A DNA stretch of 64,000 bases from Sympetrum striolatum (Eukaryota > Arthropoda > Insecta > Odonata > Libellulidae), in the NCBI GenBank assembly GCA_947579665.1, contig OX388349.1, positions 71,800,841-71,864,840 on the forward strand, in the 5' to 3' direction. The notes beneath the pieces are model-generated. The model had not been told where the DNA came from and searched no databases. It saw only the letters and a program-made list of their open reading frames with translations. A program made the translations under genes and the position numbers. Positions 8,677 to 20,761 of the stretch are shown one piece after another (within the stretch, counting starts at the first letter, position 1; every line of letters begins with the position of its first letter).

Positions 8677-9231
8677 ATGGCGCCGATTCAACACAGCCGA
8701 GGTACGCGTGAAACTCCCAACCTGAGGATCACCGTGCAACATGTCAACATCTTCGGCCGCCCATTACGTGGAATGGGGCAGAACGAAAATGACCTCGACT
8801 ACACGGAGGAGTCTCTAGCCACGACTAGAAATCCCTGGAATCCCTACCTAGGTATAGTTCCAGAGTACGACCTGGCACCTCCGCCCTTACCAGAGCAGGA
8901 CACCAGAGATGCTCCTTACTATTCTACCCCAGAGCCGTGTCACCCACCTGACCCTCAGGTACCAGATCCCTACTACCAACGGAACATCGGTGCAGCCCTG
9001 GCGCAACCAGCAGACCAAGACTCAGGCATCGTCCCCCACCTTTATTCTTCCAACCCTTCTCACGCCACGCAGCCTCCTTGTGATCGTCACCCGTCGTCCG
9101 CCAGGGAGTTATCGCGACCCACCCCCTCCAATCACCAATCCACACGACGTATCACTCCGGCGCGTAGGAGTCGCAATCAGTTCCGGCGAAAAATAAACGC
9201 CCTTAAGAAAGCGGCTGCCAGATGGGATTAA
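8677..9231 (+). CDS. ORF3, Pro/Arg-rich protein of unknown function
   Basis: This 184-codon frame has an ATG 18 nt after the pol stop and lies in the same frame as pol, separated only by UAG and six codons. It could be translated from its own message or, less likely, by readthrough. The protein is rich in Pro, Ser, Tyr and Arg. The middle has repeated PPPLPEQ/PDPQVPDP-type proline stretches and the C-terminus is strongly basic (RRITPARRSRNQFRRKINAL). It has no signal peptide, membrane segment, zinc knuckle or enzyme motif, so it is not an envelope protein. Its length makes a chance frame unlikely in DNA of this composition. I do not recognise a family. Confidence 0.6.
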   Translation: MAPIQHSRGTRETPNLRITVQHVNIFGRPLRGMGQNENDLDYTEESLATTRNPWNPYLGIVPEYDLAPPPLPEQDTRDAPYYSTPEPCHPPDPQVPDPYYQRNIGAALAQPADQDSGIVPHLYSSNPSHATQPPCDRHPSSARELSRPTPSNHQSTRRITPARRSRNQFRRKINALKKAAARWD

Positions 9232-9260
9232 CCTTTCAACTTCCCCCCCCCCATACCAAG
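9230..9260 (+). promoter_or_regulatory. Candidate 3' splice site for an env message
   Basis: A TTAAC branch-point-like motif (9229-9233) is followed by a pyrimidine-rich run including ten consecutive C, then ATACCAAG with the AG at 9259-9260. An ATG in good context (CAACCATGA) begins 6 nt later at 9266 and opens a signal-peptide-like frame. This is the arrangement expected for a spliced subgenomic env RNA of an insect retrovirus-like element. The splice is inferred and the donor was not identified. Confidence 0.4.
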
Positions 9261-9265
9261 CAACC

Positions 9266-9636
9266 ATGAGGATGTGCCACCTGCTGATACCTCCCCTGCT
9301 CCTGACTCTGCTGCCTGCGAATGGATCCCTCTAATGTTCCAGCACCAAGGAAAGCTGATCATCACGGAGGGAGAATGGGTGGTGCACCTGAATTTCCACA
9401 TCAATCGCTTCAGGACGACTCTCCAGGACCTGCAGAATCAGTGCCTAGCATCCCATCTCATGTCTAACAGCGCGAGCAGACCTCATTGGAACTCGGCGGG
9501 AGGTTTGGCAGAGGTAACCTGAGACACGAGGCTGATGGTGCCGTCGGATGAGGACACTCAACCCCTAGCTGAGGTCACCCGCCATACGAAGATGCTGTCG
9601 CCGCTGGAGACCGGCATAAGGATCTATTGCAAATAG
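9266..9636 (+). pseudogene. Broken, truncated env-like remnant
   Basis: An ATG at 9266 opens 22 codons with a classic signal-peptide profile (hydrophobic core LLIPPLLLTLLPA), then stops at TAA 9332-9334. In a different frame, overlapping and continuing downstream, a segment contains FQHQGKLIITEGEW and VVHLNFHINRF, followed by a Cys. This pattern resembles the start of the ectodomain in insect gypsy-type fusion envelope proteins. That frame ends at TGA 9520-9522. It reopens to TAG 9634-9636 with a repeated LAEVT peptide but shows no fusion peptide, heptad repeat or transmembrane anchor. The gene is therefore frameshifted and lacks most of its length. The env assignment is my inference from the profile and position after pol. 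Confidence 0.45.
9508..9627 (+). repeat. Diverged 60-bp tandem duplication in the env region
   Basis: A unit beginning GCAGAGGTAACC (9508) is repeated exactly 60 bp later as GCTGAGGTCACC (9568), with many further matches over about 40 bp. Both encode LAEVT in the same frame, and the first copy is followed directly by the TGA. Confidence 0.5.
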
Positions 9637-9918
9637 TGAACTTTTGTGTTGTGGAAAAAAAGTGTTGTAAATAGTGAGTGTAAGTGTAAGTTAGTGAAAG
9701 TGTGTGTCTATATGTTCCTTTGCTATTTTTCTTTCTGTGGTTTTGATTTTTCATGATTTTGCGCTGTTAAGTGCTCGCCAAAGATAATGAGAGGACATGA
9801 TTTTGTGCTGGACTTATGATTTTGTTTCTTTTGTATGTGTTTAACTTTCTATTGTTTGTATACCGGTTATGGTGGCTCGACATTTTCAACCCCGGGTTTT
9901 AAATTGCCGATGGGGTGA
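9637..9918 (+). other. 3' untranslated region and purine-rich priming tract
   Basis: A T/G-rich non-coding stretch with repeats of ATGATTTTGYGCTG (near 9755 and 9798) and no long frame. The last bases before the 3' LTR, GATGGGGTGA (about 9909-9918), are the only candidate polypurine tract for plus-strand priming. It is short and interrupted by T, so this is a weak match to a typical tract. Confidence 0.5.
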
Positions 9919-10427
9919 TGTGGTGAGGATGGTCCTCACTCCCCGCCTCGCAGCAGAGTAAGTCTACTATAGACGGGACGACATTGTCATCACGGCGGTG
10001 CGCCGTATACACAAAGTCGCACTGCAAACTAAAATGTAATACTCTGGCTGCATATATAAAGGGGAGCCCCGGCCTCACGGGCAGATCACCACCAACTATC
10101 CCGTCGTGAAGGTCCACAGACCCCGACAGCCAGAAACTCCCGTCGTGAAGGTCCACAGACCCCGACAGCCAGGAGCACCACGTCGTGAAGGTCCACAGAC
10201 CCCGACGGAGCATCCCATCCCCCGTCGTGACGGTCTCCAAACGAGACCCGGACTACTAGGACGCCCACGGCCCGCGCCGCAACCTACCTACTGAGCCACC
10301 TCCGGAGTACCGAATATAACAAGGGTAAATAAAAACTATTTAACTAAATTTCGGCCAATCCCTTATTTTTGCCACTACCACTACGACAATTGGGTGTCAG
10401 ATAGAATTCACCGTCGTCACTACGACA
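9919..10427 (+). repeat. 3' LTR (509 bp)
   Basis: Identical copy of 2280-2788 as far as I can see. In this position the AATAAA at 10328-10333 would direct 3'-end formation of the element transcript. Confidence 0.95.
10328..10333 (+). terminator. Poly(A) signal of the retrotransposon
   Basis: AATAAA inside GGGTAAATAAAAACT in the 3' LTR, about 270 bp downstream of the TATA box of that LTR. The copy at 2689-2694 in the 5' LTR is the same sequence. Confidence 0.55.
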
Positions 10428-10431
10428 GACT
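10428..10431. repeat. Target-site duplication, right copy (GACT)
   Basis: GACT follows the 3' LTR directly and matches 2276-2279. Confidence 0.85.
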
Positions 10432-12290
10432 TATGGATTCTTGTGCGACTTAACTATGAAAATTAGTACCCACACCTGGTCTAAAGTGTACTTAAAGTGC
10501 TTGAGTCAAACAAAAATCACTGAGAAGTAATAAATAACTGTCTGACAGGCTACACATACTAAATTTCTTAAGTATGATGTTCCACCAGATTCCGCAAAAC
10601 ATGATCAAATTTATTCAGAGTACTCTTTATTTAATGTAATACGAAATACAATAGCATAACAAAATCTGACATGTTGACAGTATTTTCCAATATAATACTG
10701 AAAAATATCGCAATTCGACAAAAAACTAAATCCGTGATTATCTAATTAACGCGATGAAACCTAAGAAAGATTTCAATAATCAAGCACAGTTTAATTGTAA
10801 AACTCGAATAAGTAGAATCTCGACAAAAATTAAATCAATCAATTCTTTAACAAATATAACTCTTACAGAAAAACTAGGGTGGTAGGAAACAATCTTATTC
10901 GACAACAGACAATGGATGTAGAGAATTCATCGGAAACTTGTATGGACGTTTAGCATTCTTTAGTCCTTGGGTATGAAAAGTATGTAGGATTATTAATTTC
11001 CGGGAAAATAGATGACTGTAGATATGAAATAGGAGATTTTAAAGTACTTATAGATGAGAAAGAAAGGGGAAATGAAAGACAAAAAAACAAGACTTTAGAT
11101 ACCAATAACATATAAAGCCTTGATCAATCGATAGACCGCTTCATCATTTTGAAATCATGTATACCTAATAGGAGAAAATCAACTGAAAAGTATACTTAAG
11201 ACTATTACTCACGCACACCGAAAAAAATATGCTATTCTAAGCTACGACCAAAAGCTAAGCTAAGACGTATTAAAGATGATACAATCGATGAGAATCATGC
11301 TGACAAGGACCGCTTCGAGAGGGAAACCGTATGCATATGGAATGAGTCGCAACAGACCATTCCTTCCTGAGGTTGCTTTCAGCAAATAGTTAGTCGGTCT
11401 TTAGCGACGGAAGGGGAACTGGCATCCTCGTGCGATTTGCAGCATCGGATGAAGTCTTCTCTATTAGTCGGAGTGACGGGTGGCAGGCGCACCAATTGAA
11501 GAGGGGAGAGAGGCCTAAGTGGTTGGCAAACTGAAGCCGGCTGCGGCGTTTATGACTTGAATAAGCAGCTTTCGCGGGAGAATAGCCCAAAGAGGTCCTC
11601 CTCTCACTCTATCAACTTTGGTTTTAACGAGATATTTTTAAACGATTCCGGGGATGTTACGAGATCGAACGGGATACGCGGCTTCCGTAGACAGCTCATG
11701 TAAGACCGGAGATACGAACGTCATGAACTTGGAACGTCGATTATTGCTGCAGAATAATCGATCTTGCTTTCGTCGTCGTGCGACACCTCCTTTCAACAGC
11801 CCACGTGTTGTTTACTTATGATTGTGCTTCGACAGCTGAGGTCATTTTGCACATGTTTAAATAGAGATCTCCACCATAAACAGAGCTAGGGACCACTTCT
11901 GCCACAGGTGAACTACTTGCCTAATTTTCTATCCTAGAGTTTCCCACGAAATTAAAAAATCGAAAATTTCAATTAAAGTATGTAACAGACATTTTCGTTA
12001 CAACCGGAATAGATACAAGATAAAATGAGATTGTTAAAAACAAGTTAAAGTCATTAAACATCACTTAATTTATAAATCACAAGAAAGAAGAGGCATGAAA
12101 AAGGTCTGACAGGATCGGGACCATTTTTCACGTCCGTTCGCCCTTGGGATTTTGTCTTTGGAGCACGTCTTTACCTGCGAAATCGCCATTCGTTCTTTAC
12201 ATTTATATACCAATATACAGTGCTCAACGTAGCCAAAGTTATAAAGTGGGTACAATAAATAAATTGAAAATAGAACCTAACAGCTAAATA
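10432..12290. other. No gene seen
   Basis: AT-rich sequence resumes after the retrotransposon, with a slightly GC-richer part at 11290-11830. Short frames (for example minus 11390-11590) carry no recognisable domain. Confidence 0.5.
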
Positions 12291-12326
12291 GCTACGTTCG
12301 AAAAGGTGAATTTTCGTCAGTACATC
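12291..12326 (-). other. Hammerhead-ribozyme-like motif (degenerate)
   Basis: The minus strand reads TACTGACGAAAATTCACC then TTTTCGAACGTAGC. CUGACGA matches the hammerhead core CUGANGA exactly and is followed by a weak A/U stem II. GAAC stands where GAAA is expected. Probably a decayed copy of the ribozyme carried by Penelope-like elements or retrozymes. The missing core A argues against activity. Confidence 0.35.
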
Positions 12327-14764
12327 GCTAAAAAATAAGTAAGCAAGACCACTTGAAGAAGAGAGAATTCAAGCTAAACCGGTACAGAAAGAAAATAACT
12401 ATCAGAAAAACAAAAACTCTGCATTGTTTTCCTTCCAACCGATGAAAATTCTTTTTCCTTTCAGCACACTCATCTTGATATACTCGAACGTGATATTCTG
12501 ATGGAGCTCATTTACAAGACGCTCCTTTTAATTGAGTTGTCAGGATCATGATTTAGTTTTCAACGACTCAATCTCTCCAGGGAGCTTTCAGCTAGTAATA
12601 CCTGCCAAGATACCTTAATAGCGAACGTGTTGAAACGAGATTACGTTCTACGTTAACGTACGGAGGTACTTACGGGACATTAAACACATAAGCTCCAACA
12701 GTGACATTCTATCAGTCAATAACCATCAAAATTTCACAACGTGTGATACATTCGGTCAATCACACGTTTCAGATACACTCCAGCGGAAAATTAACTACAC
12801 CTCACCTAATCAGAACGAACGCGATCACCACGTACTCTACAACAACATTTCGACAAAATGGGGAACGTAATGCTACCACAAACTATGTTATGAATTATCT
12901 TGGGGAATTAGACGAAGAATCAGAAATAAGGAGTGTCAGAAAAGAATGATCCACTTCTTGATTAATCTTTTCTGGTCTGCTTTTAGGTTTAAATTATTGT
13001 CTGAAATTGACTTTAATCTGTATTTAATTTTTAATCTTTAATCTAAAAAAATTATCGCGATTCATTATGCCAAAATCCTCGATTTTTTCATTGCAGAACA
13101 CAACATACGGAGTTACTCTTCTGTTCAATAAGTATAATAGAGTGAAAGGAGAATTAGAAATTAAGATGCTATTAACTACGAAAGATAATTGAATTACTTT
13201 ATTTCAATGGAGAACGAATAGTCTGACAGCATTTCACGCTGATATCGTTTAACAAGCACTTTCATTATTTTTAAAAAGAGCTTTCCCCTTAATCGCGTAG
13301 CCATTTCTGCTAGCACGCTGAAAATCACCATCCAAAATGATTCAAAGTTAAGACAGTTTTGAAGTATAGTTGCATTCATTTTATCCCAGCTATCAAGGAG
13401 ACAACAAGGAATTAAAGATACATTTTCCTCAAATCTGTAACAAAGAAAAATTAAATATACTTCGTAGATCAAGACATGTTATCAGGAAACATGCTCAGAT
13501 AAACACGTATTTCACTTCCATTCAGTTTCCATATTTCCCCATGAAAAATGCCCGTCAAATATGTTTATACCCGAAAAGCTCTTCTTAGACTAGGAATAAT
13601 CATTCACAAAATAAAAAGAAATTTTTCCGTTTCCCAAGAATGAAATGAATGCAGAATCTAAGAAACGAGTACGCTACTGAGAGGAGCTGCTTGTCAAAAT
13701 TTGTTTCAAGATGCTGGAATCTTATTGTGCTGGAGATACCGAGACGTATTTGCAACGCTCCGAGTTCGCGGGTTGGTTGGTTCTAAAAGCAGAGTAGAAT
13801 TTGCCGTGTAAACATTCAAAAAGAAGAAATCTTTTTGAAAGATAGCTGAAATAGTTACTGGGTAGAGAGATTATTTAGAAACATGAACAAGGATTTTGTT
13901 ATAGAATGGTGGAAATCCAGACCTTTTAACAATGCTACCTTCACTTTGTGATATAACCCGTATTTGAGAAAATCGAAAAATGTATTTGTATTACAAGAAA
14001 AATAATTATTTTACGTATTAAATCACGAGTGAAACAGGAAGTAGTCTCCGTGAAATAGGAATCGAGATTAGAATAAACTATCAAAAGAAAGAAACGTATA
14101 GAATATTATCATTTCTAGAAGTTACTTTACACAATGACATGACCAATGTCCTGAGTGGGATTGAACATGTATTACCAAACAGAATTTGGGGACTAGTAAA
14201 AATACAACGCAATTCATTTGCTCCCTGTCATTCGACTTCAAAACACGTCACTTTTGGAATTATTCCGCGACGGCGGGAGCGATGCATAAAATTTCGATAG
14301 ATTGGGAGGAATTCATTTGAGTTTCAATCGCCGAATCCACTCGTTCTCCCGAAATAGACATCAAATCGTCACATTCCCTTAAATAATGCCCACGCCGAAA
14401 AGATCTCTAAAACTAATAACGTACATATCGGAGTAGCGATGAAGAGAACTCGGCCGTAATTAACAAAGAAAATAGCCACGGGGAAACATCTCGTTAATGG
14501 ACGAGTCCTCGTCGCAAAAGAAGGAATCTTTTCGCAAAAAAATTGCATTATCGATGTTTCCTTAATTAGTCCCAAAGTCGCTTAACGTAATGAATGAAGG
14601 GTACGCTCCCTATTACGTAAGGGGTACTTCAATTGGAAAAGCAAAATAATTCAGTTCTACATTTGTATCATGAACTCCATTCAGAAAGTTTTCATTTTTA
14701 ACTACTGATTATCAGATATGAGCCTACCAGTAAAATAAACAAATGACTTTTTAAGACTCAACCA
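12327..14764. other. No gene seen
   Basis: AT-rich. Open frames such as plus 12701-12949 and minus 13194-13472 have no domain, signal peptide or convincing exon boundaries. Confidence 0.5.
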
Positions 14765-14790
14765 CCGCTGGCCTCCAAGCCTTCGTCAGT
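14765..14790 (-). other. Hammerhead-like motif (degenerate)
   Basis: The minus strand reads CTGACGAAGGCTTGGAGGCC then AGCGG. The CUGACGA core is intact and stem II (GGCU/GGCC) can form, but the GAAA segment is replaced by AGCG. Likely the same class of decayed ribozyme as at 12291. Confidence 0.35.
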
Positions 14791-14807
14791 ATCTATCATG
14801 CAACCAG

Positions 14808-14834
14808 TCTCGTTCATGTAAGTCATGAACGAGA
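14808..14834. repeat. Short perfect inverted repeat
   Basis: TCTCGTTCATG and CATGAACGAGA form an 11-bp stem with a 5-nt loop (TAAGT). It lies next to the hammerhead-like motif and may be part of the same old element. Confidence 0.4.
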
Positions 14835-17800
14835 TAGAGACAAAAATTAAGGAAAAATATATTTGTTTTATGAAAAAATAGAATTTATTAATACACCACA
14901 AAATTCACGTGAAAATACATTCCTATCATTTAATTTTACCGAGGAATAATGCGCTCTGAAATTTTTCTTAAGATGGCGTGGAAAACTATTCTTTGGCTAA
15001 GAGGCAGTAAGTCTAAATAAGAAAAAATACCGATAAATTGTTCAACTCGCCTAAATGAATCTGAAGTATTGACGAAGAATATACACAGAAAGAAGAGTGA
15101 ATTATAATAAAACACATTCCTGATCCAAAATAACCTTTAACTCATTCAATCACATAGTAAATGAACATGTTAAATATTCAGAGACTTGGGAGAACGATAC
15201 TTTCGATTTACGAAACTAAAATTAAGCAATAAATATCTTTGAAGCAGGGAATCTCGAATCACAGTTAAATCACAACTCCAAGATAAAGTGATTCTTGAAT
15301 ACCAAAATTACTATGACTGGTTTATCACGAAGAAATTAACGATGCTTTCCGACTATCATGAGATTCTAGGTCTATCCAGATAAACTACGAGCATCCGATT
15401 GAAAAAATCCAAATCACCATAACCTCATTATACTCATCCATCGATCTTCCATCCATATCTGATTTTTTATGTTATCAAAGCCTTTCATCCCACATAAATC
15501 GCATCCGTAATTCCCAATCTGATTCATCAAACCCCGATGGAGCTATGATATGAAAATCGCCCCAATAACGGGCACTTTCAATAATATTGCATGAAGAGAG
15601 ATCACGGCCGAATCTACACAAAAGACAGAACGGAACAAACTGAATATTCAAAGCCACAAACGGTAATTGATGCGAGCAAATCGGCGATAATCCTGGAATG
15701 AAGTAGTGCTCAATAAAACGCTTTCTTCCTGGGAGCGAAAGAAACGCTGCGCGGTTAAAACTTCATCTCCGGCCGACGAATTTCCAATCAAAACGCTTTT
15801 GACATTAAAACATGAAACGGTGCCTTCATCCAGACACAGTAATCGCGCTTATGAGCCCATGAAACTCGTGAATAGAATAATAAAGAGCAAAAAAACATCG
15901 CTGATAGGAATAAAAACGCAAGATGCGGATGAACCACGATTGATGTATTTTCCGAAAATCACGCACAAAAACTGCCGACTAATAGGAAGTTTCATCCAAC
16001 GGGCGGGTCTGTAATAAATCATAAGATGAAGTGGTATAGGAAAAATAAATGTATTGAATAGGAAATATGAATGCAAATGAACCTACAGAAGGGTAGAACA
16101 CGTGTATGTATACGGTGAATAGGTCATGGTAATTAATATGCTCTTTTTATAATGCGTATGAATCTAAACGATATAAGTTCGTTTATGAGAACAAGACCTA
16201 ACAAGCTTTTCAAACTTTTAAAGTACTACACAAACAAACGGAAAAGGAATAAATCATTCCATGTCCAAAGTGTCTCGTAAGGAAATGATTAACATCGATC
16301 ACAGCTAGTTCTTACGGTTATTAGGTATATAATTACAAGACAATGGTGACGCAACAACTTTCTTATCGCTTACATACCTGTATTTTATCCTGAATAAACA
16401 GAGACCTATCCAAACCGCCGAATCTGCACGTGAATCCGGAATTCATTCACTTTGTACACCATAGATTGTATCAAAAGATATCCGCTTGTGAAATGGATCA
16501 CAAAGAGTAGCATGACCTTTCATCTTTCCAATTGTATGTATGTACCACCGCCTTGTCATAGGCCTTCCTTAGACACAAAACAAGACGGAGAAACTCCTCG
16601 ACATTTCGTATAACTTAAAAAGACAGGCAAAACCGTAACGACTTTCTTTGCAAACTTATCAACCAAAAATTGCAATCACTTCCGATGATTCCATTTTACT
16701 TCATTTATAGAGGCGTAAAAGCGAAACGCAGGATATGAAATCCCACGTTGCGTGAGATAGCCGATGGTGAATTTTCACATTTAAAAATTTTACTGACGGG
16801 TATTTTAAGTATGAGGCCCTAAATACCGTTATCAGTGAATATTTTCTAAGAGTAAACAATTAAATTTTACCAGAAAAGCATTTTCCATACCTTCTGCATT
16901 ACTGCAAGAAATGTTCATACGAACATATTTTTGGCAAACAATTTATCTATCGCGTAACTCCCAAATACAGAATTTTTCATTTCCCAAACTGGGAACATAT
17001 TTATGAACAATAAAGTTCCTCCGCATAAATATTTTTAAAGACGTGTTTGTTCCCTTCCATATACGTAAGATAATGAATAAAAGTGCGCATTTCACTTTCG
17101 CACCAGATGAATAGCTTTTCCCTTCTCGGAAAGTCTCCGAGATGTATAAATTAGAGAGTTTTTCCACGGTGAGAGAAAAACAAAATCCCAAGTCAGCGAA
17201 AAATATTCTGAAAGAATTTAGAACAATGGTTGGTCTCGAAATATCATCCAGAGGACGATATCGAGATCGGCGTGAATTTATCGCTTCTTAAATGAGGTGG
17301 GCGACATTTTAAAGGAGATAAAAGAAGGGAAAGGGTTGGGTGCGGCGATGCAAGAGGGCTCAAGGGCACGAAGGGGAAAAAACCGAGTTGGTCTTCCCAC
17401 ATCCACGCCAACGCATCCAACTATTCCACAAATTGCAAAAGAATATGCTAAGTCTACCGGGATCCAAGAATGCCTCTCCTTAAGAGATCTTTGAAATGAA
17501 ACGAAAACCAGATTTTACGTGAATAAATAAATGATATGGAATAGCTTTCAATTTGAATTATAAATCTTCGCAAGTGAACCAGAAGTAAATTAACCTCTAC
17601 AATATTTAAATTCCCATTAACATTAAGTAATTTTAGTTCAGTATTAAAAAAGTAATAATGATAGATATTGTGCCATGGATGGAAATCTCCCATAAAAATA
17701 AATATAATGGCGTATCTGCTCAAAGAAATCAATTAAATCAGACAATAAAGGAATAAAATTAATAAAATCCATCATGCGAAATTCCCATTATCCAAAATTA

Positions 17801-20120
17801 CAATAGCACCAAAAACAATGAGTAAAAATTAATTATAATTGTGATGGTGATTGATTGAATCATTTGATTCAAAAAGAACGAGCGGAGGTGGAGATTGGAG
17901 AGAACAGGAGATCTATAAAATGTTCAATTTCGAGCAATTTAAATGTCTTTTTATTTTCCAATAACGAGATTACTGTACTTCTTAGATTAGTTATAGTAAT
18001 AACTTCTACATTATGCATTACTTAGTAAATTAATTCAATAAATGTTTACGAAAGACAGTCTTCAGAGGCCTTGAGAGAAGTAACCCTCTCGATTTGATTG
18101 AATTGCAGGTAGATAATTTATTTTTCCACTCGCAAATCACAACCACTAAACTTACTCCCTAATTTAAGTCTAGGCATATAAAGAATAACTAAAATTATGA
18201 ATGACAATTACACATTGCCCATGTAATATTGCAGCATGCAGCTTTTGTAAAACGTAAAAAAACAATGAATTATAATCACAGCTATAGACTCAATATTATC
18301 TACATAAATAGGGCCAAGCAGCTTGTTATTTTCAGACTCAACAATATAATAAATTATATACCTAACAACCAAGTTCAGTTGATAAAGCAGCAATCATTCA
18401 TACATTTTACTGATATGCAGTAACTAAAAGGCAGTAAGTAAGGAAAAAGGCGACGCAGACATTAATTGAACTACCATCCTATTGCAATATCCCTTTAATA
18501 ATTAAAATGGATTTTTAGAGAGACTAGGGAGGTGATTACGAAGGATGGGAATTTAAAATACTGAGACAGATTAAGGAAAACCTTTTCTTCCCAAACCTCA
18601 GGGTATAAACAGACAAGCAAAAACACATAGACTAATGTAAAACATAAAAAAGATACAAAACAAAACCAATTTTTATCTCCGTGATCTTCCACCTAAATAA
18701 AAGATGCCAGCCAAGAATGGATCGTCAAGCTCACGTAAAAAATTGAAAACATAAAATAGCACAAATATGGCTCTCTTTCGATAGATAACGCTTCATGATT
18801 ATGAAACCGCTTCATCTGGGAACTCGAACTGATGAGTTTCCACCGTCTAATAAAAGTAAACAATTCCCTTATATACGTTTGAAGTTTCCTTTAATTAAAG
18901 AGCACTCTGAAAACGCCCCCGACCTTCTAGAGGGGCAAACACGGGGAGAATTCCTCCGAGATACGAACTTGAAGGTCCTAGGAAAGACTGCACTCGCATC
19001 CCATCCAGGAGAGACACGAGGGAACATATTCTGAAATTTTGAAAAGCCCTTACTTGTTTGCTTATCTAGCTAAAAAGGAGAGGGCTGTGATGCCGCCTCG
19101 ACCAACCGAGAAGAATCCTTGAAGTGGATCAATGCAGCGAAAATTATAAGAACTTTTTACAAAGGCCTTATCTTACGGGAGCCACCTCTGTAGCTTCAGA
19201 AAGGGCACCTTTAAATTTTGCCGGATCGGGTAGGAAAAACACAGCGTATCTCCCATTGGCGTTCTTCGGAAAGTCGGGATGAAATATGCCGAACAACTTT
19301 GTTTCCGTTGAATTATATTCAGAACAAAAAGAAAGGAGGAGAAAAAAATATGAAACACCATCTTGAAATTTCGAGAAATATATTTTGGCAGAGTTTTATC
19401 GATGTCAAAACTCCAAAATTGATTCAAACTACGATACTCGGAAACGAATTGATTCCTCCCGCTGGCATAAAAAGTACGCCTGTCTATGAATTATCAAGAC
19501 CAATATACCGATGATAACTCTTTTCTGTCATACATTAACAGCATAATGGCCTCATAAATCGCGGATATATCTCCGGCAGGTGCATTGACAATCCAGGTAC
19601 AAACAAAACCAGGTTTACCTTAAAGGAACGATAAATCATTCTCTTTAATTCTCACGAGAGAGAGGAAAGAGATTTCTCCGACCTGATCATCATATTTGGC
19701 AAAAACTAAGTTTACCTTCGAAACAAGGTCACACAACACGCAGGAATTCAATCCCGGCAGAGACAGAAGTGTCTACGATCGTTGTCGAAAAAATCCATAA
19801 ATTCCTTATCTTGAATATTCGAAACGATTTCTGCCACCACTTTATCTTTAGCCCTGCGGAATAATCGGGAGCTACAAAATCAAAGTAAGTGAATCAAAAT
19901 TCAACGAAATTCTAAAGTAATAAATTCTGATGCTGGACACAAAAATTAACCACATTAATAGGATATAAAATAAGGAAGAAACAACTCAGTTCTAGATTAA
20001 GTCTTCGGAACATTAAATGAAGCAAATATATCTAAAATTTAAAAAGAAGAAGGTTTTTTAAGTTCAAAAAGGGCATTCTAGAACTTCAAAACACACAAGA
20101 TAATAAATGTCTGAAATAGC
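14835..20120. other. Long stretch without a supported gene
   Basis: AT-rich throughout. Frames of 60-102 codons occur on both strands (for example plus 15706-16014, plus 19218-19514) but overlap one another antisense and show no domain. I see no RNA gene or clear repeat copy. Confidence 0.45.
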
Positions 20121-20157
20121 GTTGACCTGAAGAAGCGAATCATTCCGAACCTTTGAC
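20121..20157 (+). other. Hammerhead-like motif (degenerate)
   Basis: The plus strand has GACCTGAAGAAGCGAATC then ATTCCGAACCTTTGAC. The CUGAAGA core is present, a short GAA/UUC stem II is possible, and GAAC replaces GAAA. This is the only one of the set on the plus strand. Confidence 0.35.
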
Positions 20158-20740
20158 ATAAGGAACTAAAAATTAAAAAAACATTTCCAGCAAATAGATA
20201 ACAAATAAAAATATTTAATAGGAACAAAAGTATATATAATCAGAATATAAATTAGAATAATAATACGAATTAATCTGCTCAAAGATTTCAACAATGGGTT
20301 TAGGGACAAACAGGAAGAAGCTGAATTTTAATTCATTTAACATTTGATTGGCAAATATCCGTATAATGTGATTGCCATTTACTATTAAAGTAAATTTATT
20401 ACATTCCAGTAGTTTTCCTCCTCTCAGTTTTAGTAGCAGTTCAATGGTCAATTCATCATTGATTTACTCTACTAGAATTTAATAACATATAACGGCAGAA
20501 CCATATAACACAGCAACATAGACTTGCGGTCGTCTGTTAAAAAACTATCATTTCCCCGGACCCTGCATTTACTCCACACATTTTTACTTCTATCGGTGAA
20601 CTTTAGAAGCATCGATGGCCAGATTACTCCAAACTATAACCCTAGAGAGCTCCACTTCCCTAAAACTCGGATGCAGCGAAATAAATGTCCGTAAAGGTGC
20701 CGTAATAGAGGCTCAAAAGGACAAAAAGGTCACCGAGTCG

Positions 20741-20761
20741 CGTCACGTGCAGTACGTGACG
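20741..20761. repeat. Perfect hairpin containing an E-box
   Basis: CGTCACGT, loop GCAGT, ACGTGACG: an 8-bp stem whose left arm and loop include CACGTG (20744-20749). It lies in a locally GC-richer patch (20690-21060). Significance unknown. Confidence 0.35.

Larger units (their letters stand above)
2280..10427 (+). mobile_element. Complete Ty3/gypsy-type LTR retrotransposon (8148 bp)
   Basis: The ends are defined by two 509-bp direct LTRs beginning TGTGG and ending GACA, bracketed by a GACT duplication. The order is LTR, primer binding site, gag, pol (PR-RT-RH-IN), ORF3, env-like remnant, purine-rich tract, LTR. Integrase downstream of RNase H places it with Ty3/gypsy rather than Ty1/copia. 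The two LTRs appear identical over their full length, and both gag and pol are open, so the copy is young and possibly retrotransposition-competent. The env region is broken. The element is more GC-rich than its surroundings. The closest known lineage needs a database comparison. Confidence 0.95.

Noticed and set aside
8909..9196. 95-codon frame overlapping ORF3
   Set aside because: Alternative frame of the same Pro-rich DNA, shorter than ORF3 and without better start context.
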